From Petrolisthes cinctipes (Eukaryota > Arthropoda > Malacostraca > Decapoda > Porcellanidae), in assembly GCA_033782935.1 (NCBI GenBank), contig JAWQEG010001220.1:496001-560000 (forward strand): 64,000 bases of DNA, written 5' to 3'. Of this stretch, positions 44,906 to 57,340 are shown in pieces. The notes under the pieces are model-generated. The model was not told the DNA's origin. It saw only the letters and a list, made by a program, of their open reading frames with translations, and searched no databases. Positions within the stretch are counted from its first letter, which is position 1, and each line of letters starts with the position of its first letter. Both the position numbers and the translations under genes were made by a program.

Positions 44906-47043
44906 AAACAGCAACTACTGTTCAAGAAGCAGCAGAATTAACTAGTAGTAGGGTGACAAGAGCTGAAAAAGAGATGCCGCAAGAGACTAGTAGAAGAGTT
45001 GGAAGCAGATGTGAAAACAAATAGGGATGAAGTACTCGAAGAACTGGAGCGACAAGTGGAAAAAGAGGAATGGAAAAAGGAGAGGATTAAGCTTCTTGAG
45101 TTGTTAGGTGAGACTGGCAAAGAAATTAATGATGCAGTCAGAAGTGTCTTGCTTCCCTACTTTTCCTCTTCCCACGTCAATGCCATTTTAACTGGTAATC
45201 CAGTGAGTCAGTGGCAAGAAGATGATATCAGCCGGGCACTGACGTTTAGAAGACTTTCCCCTAAAGGATACAGGTACTTACGTAATATACTAAAATATCC
45301 TCTACCATCAAATGCTACATTAAACAGGTGGTTATTGCGTTTGGATGTCGAGCCAGGTGTATTGTTGTCAGTGATAAATATACTAAAGAACAAAGGTGAA
45401 GCAATGGAAATTCGTGACAGAGTGTGTGTGCTTAGTTTTGATGAGTGTAGCATTTGTACAGAGTGGACATACGACAAGGCAAAGGATATTCTGTATGCGC
45501 CTAAAACCAGAGTCTTGTGCGTTATGATCAGAGGATTGGCAGGATCTTGGAAGCAGCTAGTATTTTACGATTTTGATTGTAACTTTACAAAATAAGTCTT
45601 TTTCTCCATAATTGTAAAAGTAGAAGAAGCTGGCTATCCTGTCATAGGGATGGTGAATGATCTCGGACCAACAAATTTCAGACTTTGGAAACAGTTAGAT
45701 GTAAGCATGGATAAAACTTGCTTTGTTAATCCAGCTGCTCCTGAGAGCGAGATATTTGTGTTTGCAGATGCCCCTCACTTAATCAACAATTTCATAGACT
45801 CTGGTTTTCAGTTATCAGAAAAGCATTACATAAGTAGTGGGTGTGTTCGTGAAATTGTTCAGAGGAGCGTCAGTGACCTAAAACCCACACACCGTCTGAC
45901 AGATAAGCATGTTTTAGTAAAGGGTGCCCAACGAATGAATGTAAGGTTACCTGTCCAGCTACTCTCTGAAAAAACAACAACTCTTGCTAAGTAAAGATTG
46001 GGATGATGCAAGTCACTTTGTTGCTTTAGTTGACAGTTGGTTTGATGTATTTAATTCAAAGGTCCTTCACGACAGAAAGCCTTCAAGAAATGCATTTGCC
46101 AACCTAGAGGACCAAAACTCAATACTTAAAGACATGATTAAAACTGCTGTGAATATGAGAGTGTACGGTAGCAACAGTCTTTACCAGTTTCAAAAAGGTC
46201 TGGTAATTTCATCTCAGTCTTTACCTAAGCTCTACGAAATGGTAAAACCAAATTTCGGTATTTCTTACTTACTAACAAGTAGGATAAATCAAGATGGGCT
46301 TGAACACTCTTTTACCTGTCTTCGGCAAATGGGGACCTGCCATAACAATCCATCAACATTATTCGTGAAGTATCGCGTAAGAGCACATCTCCTTGGAAAA
46401 GGCATTGAACTGGTGGGTTCAGGCTACAACTCAGAGGCAAAATGCAGTGCAAAAAATACAACCGAAGGTTCATTTTCTTCCTTGAGTGACAACACTCAGG
46501 AAGGAAACAATGAATGCTCCTTAAATCGTGAGCTGTCACTGTCTGCCATGCTTTTTGCAGCTCACGATGAACAATGTGAGCAGGAAAGTGATGATCTTGT
46601 GGATAAGGATAATGAATGGCATGAGGAACATGGTATTTTTGATTTAGAGGATGTTGCTGAAGAAGAAAGACTGAGATATTTTGGTGGCTTCCTAAAGTAG
46701 TCCATAAATTTCCTCAGTAACAGGAATTAGGGTGTGTTGCTGGTAAAGGAAAAGGTACATGCGTTGAAATGGTAAATAGTTATGGAGGGTTAATGACACC
46801 TAGTGAAAATTCCTAAAACAATTGAAAACAATGGGAAAGATTTTCATAATATATCATTCAAGTAAGGAACTGAAGGGTGGAAAAGATGCAATTAAATCTC
46901 TTTCGGCAGACATTGAAAACATTGTAAAATTACCAGCTGATGTAATATCTTATTTTGTGCGGTGTAGGATGTTTTTCGGAATCCGCGCTCTAAACAGGAA
47001 ACTTAGATGCTCAAAGATACCTCCAAGAAAATTTCTGAAATAG
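44906..47043 (+). pseudogene. P-element/THAP9-like transposase, broken
   Basis: The exon follows a strong acceptor (ttttgttttgcag) at 44905. It encodes a coiled-coil region (VLEELERQVEKEEWKKE), then RALTFRRLSPKGYRYLR, VLSFDECSI (first catalytic Asp), GMVNDLGPTN (second Asp), ADAPHLINN, and INQDGLEHSFTCLRQMG (catalytic Glu), and ends with FVRCRMFFGIRALNRK. Lesions: a frame change near 44970, TAA at 45593-45595, an indel in an A6 run near 45975 and stops at about 46700-46810. The order and motifs are those of P-type transposases. The DNA-binding THAP finger is not in view; it would be in an upstream exon, and the upstream space is now filled by Penelope sequence. Confidence 0.87.
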
Positions 47044-47219
47044 GTCTGTGTGTGTATACATATAGCTACATAGATATAGTTATGGAATGTTAGATATGCA
47101 GTATACTGTACAATATATAAGCAGATAAAGTTTAGATAAGTGCATTTTAAATTTACTAAGCCATTTATATGTAAATTTTATAATAAAAATTGTAACCTTC
47201 TTTAAGACTCTTACATCTC

Positions 47220-47420
47220 TATCTACTCGTGTGTTTGAGAGAGAGAGAGAGTGTGTGAAATGTGGCAATGAGGTTGGCGAGAGAGAGAGAGAAAAAAATA
47301 GCAAGAAGAAATGTGTGTATGTAAGAGAGAGAGAGAGAAGAAATGCGGCAGGAAGGATGTCAAGAGAGAGAAAGCAAAGAGAAATGTAGCTGAAAGCAAG
47401 GTAAATATAGCGAGATATCA
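47220..47420. repeat. (GA)n-rich tract
   Basis: Several GA runs (47236-47251, 47279-47294, 47322-47339) separated by short unique pieces. No gene seen from 47044 to 47666. Confidence 0.8.
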
Positions 47421-47666
47421 GCTGGCAGTATGGAGCGCGTGACGTCACGGCCAGTCTTGGCTGGTTACCACGATCTGCTGACCTGGTGTATCTGGATCTT
47501 GGTGTCATCATCACGGTTGGAATGTTGTGTCGTAAATCCAGGGTGTGAATGAGAGGGAAGATACAGTAATCGAAGGGACATGAATCTTTCTATCTCTTTC
47601 TCTCACGCACGATCCGCCACTACTCCAGGTTTAAATTCCTGTTTTCACCCGAGAAGGTTCAAAACG

Positions 47667-47838
47667 TTAAGGGAAATAAATAACCTGTTGTGGGAAATTA
47701 GGAGGTTAAAAATTCCTCCAATCCACAGTATATCAGGAAACAGAATCACTCCGTATGAGACTATAGGGATGTGTTTTCTTGTAGAGTTAGGAGGGCTACG
47801 TATGCTTCAATTTACACACATCTGATAGCTTCCTTTAA
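47667..47838. mobile_element. Hairpin element, type A variant
   Basis: Begins TTAAGGGAAATAAATAACCT and ends CTTCCTTTAA. The core has ATTCCTCCAATCCACAG and CCAGGAAACAG-like sequence (ATCAGGAAACAG) with inverse counterparts on the right. Confidence 0.7.
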
Positions 47839-48264
47839 TTAAGGTATTTACTCACAGGCAGTCACAGTCCCCTTCATTTCAGTCATATATAGATAGTGAT
47901 CACTGCCTACTGGAATACATTATATTAGTTCGTTGAAATGGGAGTAACTTGTGCACATATTGGAAAATCAAGAGCAAAAGCAGAATTCATGAACTTCATA
48001 TCGCTGGTGTTTAGTTAAAAAAAAAAAAAGTAATAATAATAATAAAAAATAAAGAAGCGAATGAATTCTACATGTGAATGGTGTGTGCTTTAGGATTCAG
48101 TTGTGGAAAGATCACACAGGTATAGATATTTTGAAGTCCACGTAGCCTTCTAATGTCTAAACACAGTGTTGAGAAATTAACAGCTCTCCAATTTCCCAGC
48201 AATTAGTGTGTACCTTAAGATTCTGGCTGGCTCTTTTAGTATACAGTATATTACGTAAAGATTA
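47839..48264. other. Intergenic stretch
   Basis: Contains an A-run and (TAA)n-like piece at 48017-48052. No gene recognised. Confidence 0.5.
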
Positions 48265-48420
48265 TTAAGGACCCTGTGATCGTGCATAAAAAACTGGAGG
48301 CTTCTGCTTCCTCCTGACCACGCCATGAAACAAACTCCTTCCATATAGGTGGTGTTTCGTGGCAATATTTGAAGGACTCATATAACTCCAATTTTCTGAC
48401 TACATTACAGGCTCCCTTAA
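48265..48420. mobile_element. Hairpin element, type B, copy 3
   Basis: TTAAGGACCCTGTGATCGTG at the left, inverse GACTACATTACAGGCTCCCTTAA at the right. It is very close to 14570-14724, including the centre TTCCATATAGGTGGTGTTT. Confidence 0.8.
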
Positions 48421-48720
48421 CCACATTTCACACTGTACCGAAAGTGGGCGGGCAGGGTAGCAGAAAATATTTTAAAGTGGTGTGGAGTGGAGACGATGAG
48501 GAAGCGAGTGAAGTGGTGACAGCGTGGTGTTGTGGTGCGGAGTGGAGTGGGGTGGAGGAAGTGGGTATGATGTGCTTACGATCAAGGCCAAGAGATATAT
48601 CTCTTGGCCTTGCCTACGATCGTGTCTGGTAGGCAAGTGACCGTGTGGGGTAATGTTGTGGGTGCTGTGGGAAGAGTCAAGCAAGTGCGAGCCATCAATA
48701 AATAGGCAGGCAGGCAGGCA
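48421..48720. other. Intergenic stretch with short palindrome
   Basis: AAGGCCAAGAGATATATCTCTTGGCCTT (48587-48614) is a near-perfect 28-base palindrome. It is surrounded by GTGGTG-rich sequence. No gene recognised. Confidence 0.6.
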
Positions 48721-49439
<719 letters not shown>

Positions 49440-49440
<1 letters not shown>

Positions 49441-50695
49441 TTCACTACCTTTTCACACCTACCAACACATCTTCACTATCTTTCCAGACCTGCCAATTCA
49501 TCTTCATTACCCATCCACACCTACCAACACATCTTCACTACCCTTCGACACCTACCAACACATCTTCACTACCTCTCCAGACCTACCAATTTATCTTCAT
49601 TACCCATCCACACCTACCAACACATCTTCACTACCCTTCGACACCTACCAATTCATCCTCACTATCCATTTTGTTCACACCTACCAACACATCTTCACTA
49701 CCCTTCCATACCTACCAACACATCTTCACTACCTTGCCAGACCTGCCAATTCATCTTCACTACCCATCCACACCTACCAACACATCTTCACTACCCATCC
49801 ACACCTACCAACACATCTTTACTACCCATCCACACCTATCAACACATTTTCACTACCTTACCACACCTACCAACACATCTTCACTACCCTTTCACACCTA
49901 CCAATTCATCTTCACTACACATCCACAACTACCAACACATCTTCACTACCTTACCACACCTACCAACACATCTTCACTACCTTAACTCACCTACCAACAT
50001 ATCTTCACTACCCATTCACACCTACCAACACATCTTCACTACCCATCCACACCTATCAACACATTTTCACTACCTTACCACACCTACCAACACATCTTCA
50101 CTACCCTTTCACACCTACCAATTCATCTTCACTACCCATCCACAACTACCAACACATCTTCACTACCTTACCACACCTACCGACACATCTTCACTACTTT
50201 AACTCACCTACCAACACATCTTCACTACCCATCCACACCTACCAACACATCATCACTACCTTACCACATCTACCAACACATCTTCTCTACCCTTCCACAC
50301 CTACCAATTCATCTTCACTACCCATCCACAACTACCAACATATCTTCACTACCTTACCACACCTACCAACACATCTTCACTACCTTAACTCACCTACCAA
50401 CACATCTTCACTATCCATTCACACCTACAAACACATTTTGACTACCCATTCACACCTATCAACACATCTTCACTACCATCCACATCTACCAACACATCTT
50501 CACTACCTTAACTCACCTACCAACACATCTTCACTACCCATCCACACCTACCAACACACCTTCACTGCCTTACCACACCTACCAACACATCTTCACTACC
50601 TTACCACACCTAATAACACATCTTCACTACCTTACCACACCTACCAACACATCTTCACTACCTTACCACACCTACCAATTCCTCTTCACTATCTC
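49440..50695. repeat. 31-bp minisatellite, about 40 copies
   Basis: The unit is CACCTACCAACACATCTTCA then CTACCCATCCA, with variants (CTTACCACA, CAATTCATC). The period is 31 bases, so it reads as a 31-residue repeat in every frame. The long open frames over it arise from the lack of stop codons in the unit. Confidence 0.93.
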
Positions 50696-51410
50696 TCCAA
50701 TAGTGTCTGGAAAACAACATTTTTACTTCCTCTGCAACTTATACTTACGCAACATACATCTTCACTACCTTCCTAACAAGGCATCAAAACATCTCCACTA
50801 TGCTCCACACATACTACATAATATGTTCTAAAAGGAGCCTCTTGGTTGAATAATAAATAATGACTTTTTTTTACCTTGATAACAGTAGCAAACATCTTAA
50901 CTACAGATTCCCGGATGTGACTCGTGCAGTAGTGAAGGTATGGAGTGATCAGTGATAATCAGAGAACAATGTGATGATGGGTCAGGAAGATGTGTGGTGG
51001 TTAGTGATGATGTTTGAATAAGAATACAGATGTGTGTGGAGTGTGGGTGAGTAGTGTGTGTGTAGTGAAAATATCGCAAGATACAGGAAATTAATCTCTA
51101 CCAGTCTGATATATATATACAAGTTTTCGTTCGTTCCATGATGACTTCTGCTCACCAACATGGAGAAAGGATAACGTATGGACTGAATTAATAGTGAGTA
51201 ATGTTTTCTGAATGGCCCTTTCCGATAAACCTGGGGGTTGTGTGTCAAGAGTGAATTTAACGCTCCCAGTCGTATAGTCGATAGGAATAACAGTGAAGCT
51301 AAAAGCTGGTTTCGGGAAAGCAAACAAATACTTTCTGGTGATATGATACCGAGTATATGTTTTGACAGAAAAAGGACTTGTGGGAACAGCCTAAAGTGAG
51401 CACGAGGACG
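50696..51410. other. Upstream region of the kinase gene
   Basis: No gene recognised. A good acceptor (tatatgttttgacag) at about 51354-51368 lies 42 bases before the kinase ATG, so a separate 5' untranslated exon may exist upstream. Confidence 0.5.
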
Positions 51411-53189
51411 ATGGGCGTGAATGTGGGAGCAGAGGAGGTGAGGCAGGAGGATCAGGATACAGCATGGAGTGAAACTGATGAGGATTTGAATCTGACGAGG
51501 ACATATGATGATGAGAAAACAGATACGTTGGACTTAGCCAAACTAGGGCTGCCTGCTGCACATATCCTGGAGGAGATTGAGGATTACCAGTTTTTGGGCG
51601 GAGGCGTCAATGCAGAGGTCTTCACTGTAAAGTACCAAGGGCGTCTAGCCTGTCTCAAGGAAGGACGAAATGATTCCATCACTAATTGCTTCAGGGATGA
51701 AGCCGATATATTATTGGAGGTGGGTGGGGCAGGTGGTGCGCCAACACTGCTGGCCTATGCAACAGATGCACCGCTCATTGTCACAACACTATGTCAAGGT
51801 GTCCAGCTCCGCGACTGGATTCACTCACAACCACCCTACATGAATACCACCAATTTTCTGGACTTGGCTAAGGAAGTGGCCACCAACCTGAGAGATATCC
51901 ACTACACTGACGTCATACATAATGACATCAAGGATGACAATATACTTGTGTACTTTACAGATGGCCGCCCTAAGATTAATATAATTGATTTTGGCCTCGC
52001 AACTAAAATTGGATACCCTGTCTACTTCATTTACAATACTCCCGAAGTATATTACAGGTTCCCTTGGTACGCCCCAGAAGTGTTCTATGGTAAGACCACC
52101 AACTACCGCAGTGACGTCTACTCCCTCGGGGTTCTCTTTCATAATATTCTTCGAGTGCTGAGCGAAGAGGAGTGCCTCACATTCCAGCCTCCTTGGGATC
52201 TCATAAATCTGTTGGATCACATGACACATTATGATTGGATTAAGAGACCTTCCATGTATGAGGTAATTGAGGCTCTCATGAATATAAGTGATAGTGACTC
52301 CTACTCCTCACCAAGCCTTTATTCCCTACACGAGAATTACTCACAGGACTGCTCACTAAGCCCACAATGTCCTTATTCCTTCCAACCATCAATTCCTCAG
52401 TCGCCTCCCAATCGTCGTTCACCAAGTCCTTATTCCGATTCCACTCACAGCTCAGGACGCCCACAGTTCCAATCTGGCCACCGTTCACCAAGTCTACGAA
52501 CCGTCAAGCCTCGTCCTAGTCTTCAGCAACACCAACGAGAAGTAACAGAAAGGGGACGAGATGGTTGGAAAAGTATGAGACGAGGAGGTGAAGGGTGGAG
52601 AGAAAGAGAACGGGGAGGAGATTGGTGGAGAGGAGGAGAACGGGGAAGAGGAGAGTGGAGAGATACAGGAGGCTGGAGAGGAGGGAGAATATGGAGAGGA
52701 GGAGAACAGGGATGGAGAAAATGGAGAGAAGAAGAAAGGGAAGGAGAATGGAGAGAAAAAGAACGGGAAGGAGGATGGAGAAATAGAGAAGGATGGAGAG
52801 AAGGAGAAAGGGGAGGAGGATGGAGAAATAGAGAGGGATGGAGAGAAGGAGAAAGGGGAGGAATATGGAGAAACAGAGAAGGATGGAGAGAACAGAGAGG
52901 AAGAAGGTGGAGAAAAGCCAAACTGGGAGGAGATGGGTTGAGAAGAGGAAAAGGAGGATGGGAAAGAGAGGAGAAGTGGGAGGTACAGGAAGAGAACCAT
53001 GGAGAGAAAAAAGAACAGGGAAGAGGAGGAAGAGGAGAAACATGGAGAAGAGGAGAAACATGGAGAGGAGGAGGAAGAGAAGAAACATGGAGAAGAGGAG
53101 AAACATGGAGAAAAGAGCAAGGAAGAGGAGGTGCATGGCGAAATAAGGGATGGAGAGAAAAAAAACGTGGAGGAGAAGCATGGACTTGA
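51411..53189 (+). CDS. Intronless protein kinase with Trp/Arg-rich repeat tail
   Basis: ATG at 51411 has a good context (GACGATGG); the frame gives 592 residues. Residues 56-290 are a eukaryotic protein kinase domain: Gly-rich loop FLGGGVNAEV, Lys83 in ACLKEG, Glu97 in RDEADIL, catalytic loop HNDIKDDN (Asp172, Lys174, Asn177; the usual Arg of HRD is Asn), DFG at 193-195, APE at 221-223, Asp235 and Arg279. All residues needed for phosphotransfer are there. The N-terminus is acidic. Residues 295-385 are Ser/Pro-rich. From about 390 the tail is Trp/Arg/Glu/Gly-rich with 15-residue repeats (NREGWREGERGG). The whole is one open exon. I do not know the subfamily or substrate. Confidence 0.8.
   Translation: MGVNVGAEEVRQEDQDTAWSETDEDLNLTRTYDDEKTDTLDLAKLGLPAAHILEEIEDYQFLGGGVNAEVFTVKYQGRLACLKEGRNDSITNCFRDEADILLEVGGAGGAPTLLAYATDAPLIVTTLCQGVQLRDWIHSQPPYMNTTNFLDLAKEVATNLRDIHYTDVIHNDIKDDNILVYFTDGRPKINIIDFGLATKIGYPVYFIYNTPEVYYRFPWYAPEVFYGKTTNYRSDVYSLGVLFHNILRVLSEEECLTFQPPWDLINLLDHMTHYDWIKRPSMYEVIEALMNISDSDSYSSPSLYSLHENYSQDCSLSPQCPYSFQPSIPQSPPNRRSPSPYSDSTHSSGRPQFQSGHRSPSLRTVKPRPSLQQHQREVTERGRDGWKSMRRGGEGWRERERGGDWWRGGERGRGEWRDTGGWRGGRIWRGGEQGWRKWREEEREGEWREKEREGGWRNREGWREGERGGGWRNREGWREGERGGIWRNREGWREQRGRRWRKAKLGGDGLRRGKGGWEREEKWEVQEENHGEKKEQGRGGRGETWRRGETWRGGGREETWRRGETWRKEQGRGGAWRNKGWREKKRGGEAWT
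52555..53180 (+). repeat. 45-bp polypurine minisatellite within the kinase gene
   Basis: Units such as GGATGGAGAGAAGGAGAAAG repeat with a period near 45, in phase with the kinase frame, producing the Trp/Arg/Glu repeats. The strand is nearly all purine plus T in TGG. Confidence 0.85.
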
Positions 53190-53399
53190 GAGTAGATGAA
53201 ATAAAGGAGGAGATAAGAGAAGAGAACGAGGAGTGGGAAAGGGAGGATGGAGAGGACAATACTGTCGGAAAGGAAGTGAAAATAAAGGATGGAGAAAAAT
53301 TAGATCTGAAGAATGAAGAAAATAGGGAATTATTTATACGAAGATGAAGAGGACTCAGTTACAATAATGAATGAAATACTATGACATTCCTACCTTCCT

Positions 53400-55640
53400 C
53401 AAGTTGAAATCGTCACAAAATCCCCCGGCTCCCACCATGGGGGCGCGAGTCCCTAGGAACGGCTTCGGTCACCTGGGAAATACCTCACCCATCACACAAT
53501 TCATCACCGAGAAATGATTCTCCTGCTCTCATTTCTCGGCTTCTCCTTCTAACAGGAGACAATCCTGGACCCATGAACAAACAAAAACAAATACCCGACA
53601 TGCTCAAAACTCATCATATCTAGTAAACAGACAAAGGGTTCAGTTCAATGCAACTCTTGGAAAAACTGGACCCATTTCACATGTACAACACTTACAACAC
53701 TTGCCTCCAGGAAACATTACACAAACACATGGACCCGTCCCGCATGCTCCCCATACCTCTACCAACACCACAACCTACATCACCCTCACCATCACTCCCA
53801 CCTCCATTACTCTTACTTCCATCACATCCACCACAATTATCTCCACCTCCATCCCCCCCACAGACTCCTCCTCACCCTCGTGCAGCAGCACCTAACACAC
53901 ACCGCACACACAACATTAACATACTTCAATTAAACATAGATGGCAACACCAAGATATAAGAACTCACCACACCATTATACAACAACAACATACATATTGC
54001 TATCTTACAAGAAACAAAAATACGTAACACACATAAAAACACCTACATTTACCACTTTCACCACCATCAGACAAGACTGGGCCAACGGCAATGCCGGTGG
54101 ACTCATCACCCTAGTCCACAAATCCCTTAATTTTATAGAAGCCAGTGCGCATTTCAAATCCCATCTCCCCCACCACGACAACACCACAGAAATTCAAGCC
54201 TTTAAAGTACGCACTAGCAAAACAACAAGTATTACAAAAGTTAATTCTATATATCCCCCCTCAAACCAGCCCGACACCCCTTAAGGGAAGTTTTGCCTTT
54301 GGTGATGTGGGCAGTACTTCAAGGGTTTTGGCGTCCCTTCAGTCACAGCTTTTCTTTTTCAGTTTTTCGACTATCCCTCCGTTCCTTCTCTTTCCTTCGT
54401 ACTTGCTGTCCCACCTCTCTCTCACCTTTTCCCACTGGTGAGGGCTGGTTGTATCCAGAAATGAGGAATTTAGCATCCTCTACCACACCCTGGCCTGTTC
54501 TGTCTGTCTCTCTTACTATTTCTCATTCCTTCTGGGTAGCTGACAAGATCGCCCGATTGGGTGGCACAACAAGGAAGGCTACTGACAGTGGGTGTGCTGG
54601 CTCGGGGGTATAATTATGACCGTGAGCCAGCAGTCCCCTCTTCTGTTGCCTTCGAAGAAACAGATCTCACTATTTCCCTGGCTCCCTTTTTGGGGTCAGA
54701 GCATCTGCGTGGCTTCGGTCAACCAGACTTGGGACTACTCGGCCAGACAGTCTGGGGAACACCCTGCTCTTGCCCTGCCCTGCCCAGCTCTTGCCCTGCC
54801 CTACACAAAGACAAATACAACAACAACCTGCCCGACAGTTCTTCTACCCCCAGCTCCAACAAATCACCAAGCAACCTGACCTCATTCAATTCCAAGACGT
54901 CGGCATGGTAGGCCTGTATCAACAACCCAGACACAAACAGAGGGCTTGAAATTCTTTCACAAACGAACAAACTCATCCATCACATTAAACAACACTCACC
55001 AATATAACCACATTCCTCACCCAGCCCTCTTCCAACCATCATCCCCTTCTGCTTCCCCAACCTCGCCCCCAGAACATCATGGAGGGTGGTCAAAACCCTT
55101 GGCTCCGACCATCTCCCAATCATAATCACATCGAAAACAAGAATCACCTCAACTGGCCACAGACACACACACTAACTACAACAGAGCCAACTGGGACATC
55201 TTCACTACCGAAACAGAACATCACTTTGAAACACTGAACAGTACACCCATCACTGACGTCAACACTGGTGTACCAAAATTCAATACAATTATACAAAACG
55301 CAGACAACAACACATCCCTAGAGGCAACAGATACACAACCCCAGCTTTGCAATAGAAATTTAAGGCTTCATCAGACAACGAGACACACTTAAACACACAA
55401 CCCCAACTCCTCTCACACAACACATTGTACACCAAATACAAGCACTAAATACACATATAAACAAAAATAAAGAACAGAAAACACTAAACTGGCAAAGGTT
55501 TGTCAACACTTGATCACAAAACAACACCAGCAAACTCTACAAAACTCTAAACACCATCACACTGTCCAACAACAGTGCCTTTGAGGTGGAGCAGTGACAA
55601 TCATCTACAACAGCAGCTAGGCCTATACACTGACCAGAAA
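53400..55640 (+). mobile_element. Decayed plus-strand LINE with 2A-like and finger remnants
   Basis: At about 53540-53580 a frame reads LLLLTGDNPGP, like a 2A-type segment with a few residues missing. A finger-like region (CSKLII...GSVQCN) follows in another frame, one Cys replaced by Trp. Endonuclease phrases are at 53920-54280 (INILQLNID, AILQETKI, GGLITLVHKS) and after the insertion (LGSDHLPIIIT at about 55105). Many frames are broken and no RT core remains. It is interrupted at 54284-54800. Confidence 0.65.
54284..54800. mobile_element. Unidentified insertion in the LINE endonuclease
   Basis: Endonuclease sequence stops near 54284 and resumes near 54830. The intervening 520 bases are of different composition, GC-richer, and end in a short CTTGCCCTGCCC repeat. 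Ends and family are not recognised; it could be a SINE or solo LTR. Confidence 0.4.
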
Positions 55641-57338
55641 GGAAATCGGAGATGAAGGTGCAAAGGGAAGGATAGAAACTGAACGAATGCACATTGGAAA
55701 TGAATGCTTTGTGCCAGTCCCTATCTAAGGCTTACGATATGTTTAGGCCCTAGGGCCTAGGGAATCAATAATTTCATATTTCACCTACGTTCCGAATAGA
55801 GGATGACCATCAATCACAAAGCGTGCGTGTATAGTTAGTAGGTTTTGTGTGTGTGTGTGTGTATATATATATATAGGCGTTGTAGGATATTGAGCTTACA
55901 GTGTTGAGTGTCTGTGTGTGTGTGTATTTGAAATGCATATGTCAACACAAATTGTAAGGTGGTGCAGTCATGAGCAATCTAGACACCTTGGTCCTTGTCC
56001 ACATTTCTAGTGAAGTAATAAATAATATCCATCATCATCCACCCAAGGCCACCACGACCCCATTCATTCCTTCTCCTTCCTACTTTATGACATCATCTCT
56101 ACCCACTCATTTTATCAGATCCTTTTATCTCTTCCTACCTAGCCTATACTACTATTTCTCTTATTTATAATCATCATCATCCTTTCTTTCCATCCTCATT
56201 CTTTAGTTGACCTGGTTATTCCCATCCTTTCTATCCTTAATTTCACTCTTCGTCCCACTTCTTTTTCTCCACGACTTCCTTCTCCTTCTCCACCCAGCAG
56301 ATTCTCACGATGTAGTGTTGCAGCAATAATTGAAGGGATGGGAGAAAAAAAGGAAACTAGAATTGAAGGAAGGTGGGAAGTGTTGGTTGGTAAAGAAGGA
56401 TGGAAAAAGGAAGTGAAAGGTACGGTACAATATGAAAGGGGACGGGAAACCTGTTACTAAGAATGACCGGATGTGGTATGGATAGAAATAGGCCGAGGAA
56501 TCGAAGGCGGTATACAATGATTTAAATCGTTGCAACATCAAGCAAATCTCATACAAGTTTTATAGGGAAGTAACTGGATCATAGGCAAATATCCTTATGA
56601 TATAAAAATTGTATTGTACATGATGTAACAAATAAACTGCATATACTCTACATTAGTAGTTATTTATATGATGTAAAAATACCCATGGGTCACTTCCCTC
56701 ACCAGTGTGAAGTTTCAGTTTGACTGATGAAGATTCAAGCTTCAATCTATGATATTAGATGACGTATGAAATGTAAATGTTTCTTTTCTTGCTCCACATT
56801 AGGATCAGGCTATGGTACTTCACTAATACAGGTGTTGTAAACGGCATCAGAATTACTTAAAGTCGGTTCTAACTCACCCAGCGTCCTGGATTTATCGTCT
56901 CCCTGGATATTTTTTGTAGAAGTGCTCTTGGTGGTTTTTATTTATATTGTAGTTTATGTGTACGCCAAACAGGGAATAGTGTGTGTGATGTATACAATAT
57001 AGCCTGATTTCTCTAAATAAGTGTGTTATTCGTTTAAGGTAATATTTGTCTAAGGTACTACTGTACTATTGTTATATATTGTGTACTGGACGTAACGGTA
57101 TTGAATATATTTTTTTCATGTTCATAATAATTATATGCAATAGGTGTTTTGAAGTTTCAAAATTTAAAGTAAATTTAGTTTTGTTTATTTTAATATATGC
57201 ATTCTGGAGACACTGGTTTGGAACATAAGAATCGAGTAAATAGGATTATGGGCATTTAAACTTAAATCTACTCATTATTCCTATAAATAATCACAAAGAA
57301 ACTTTGGAGTTACCATATCCCTACTTTCTAACCAGGCC
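55641..57338. other. Intergenic stretch
   Basis: Contains a (TG)n(TA)n run at 55848-55875 and pyrimidine-rich pieces. I see no gene or mobile element. Confidence 0.5.
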
Positions 57339-57340
57339 TA

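Noticed and set aside
52494..53259. Ser/Pro/Phe-rich minus-strand frames opposite the kinase tail
   Set aside because: Antisense of the polypurine minisatellite; no domain or start context.
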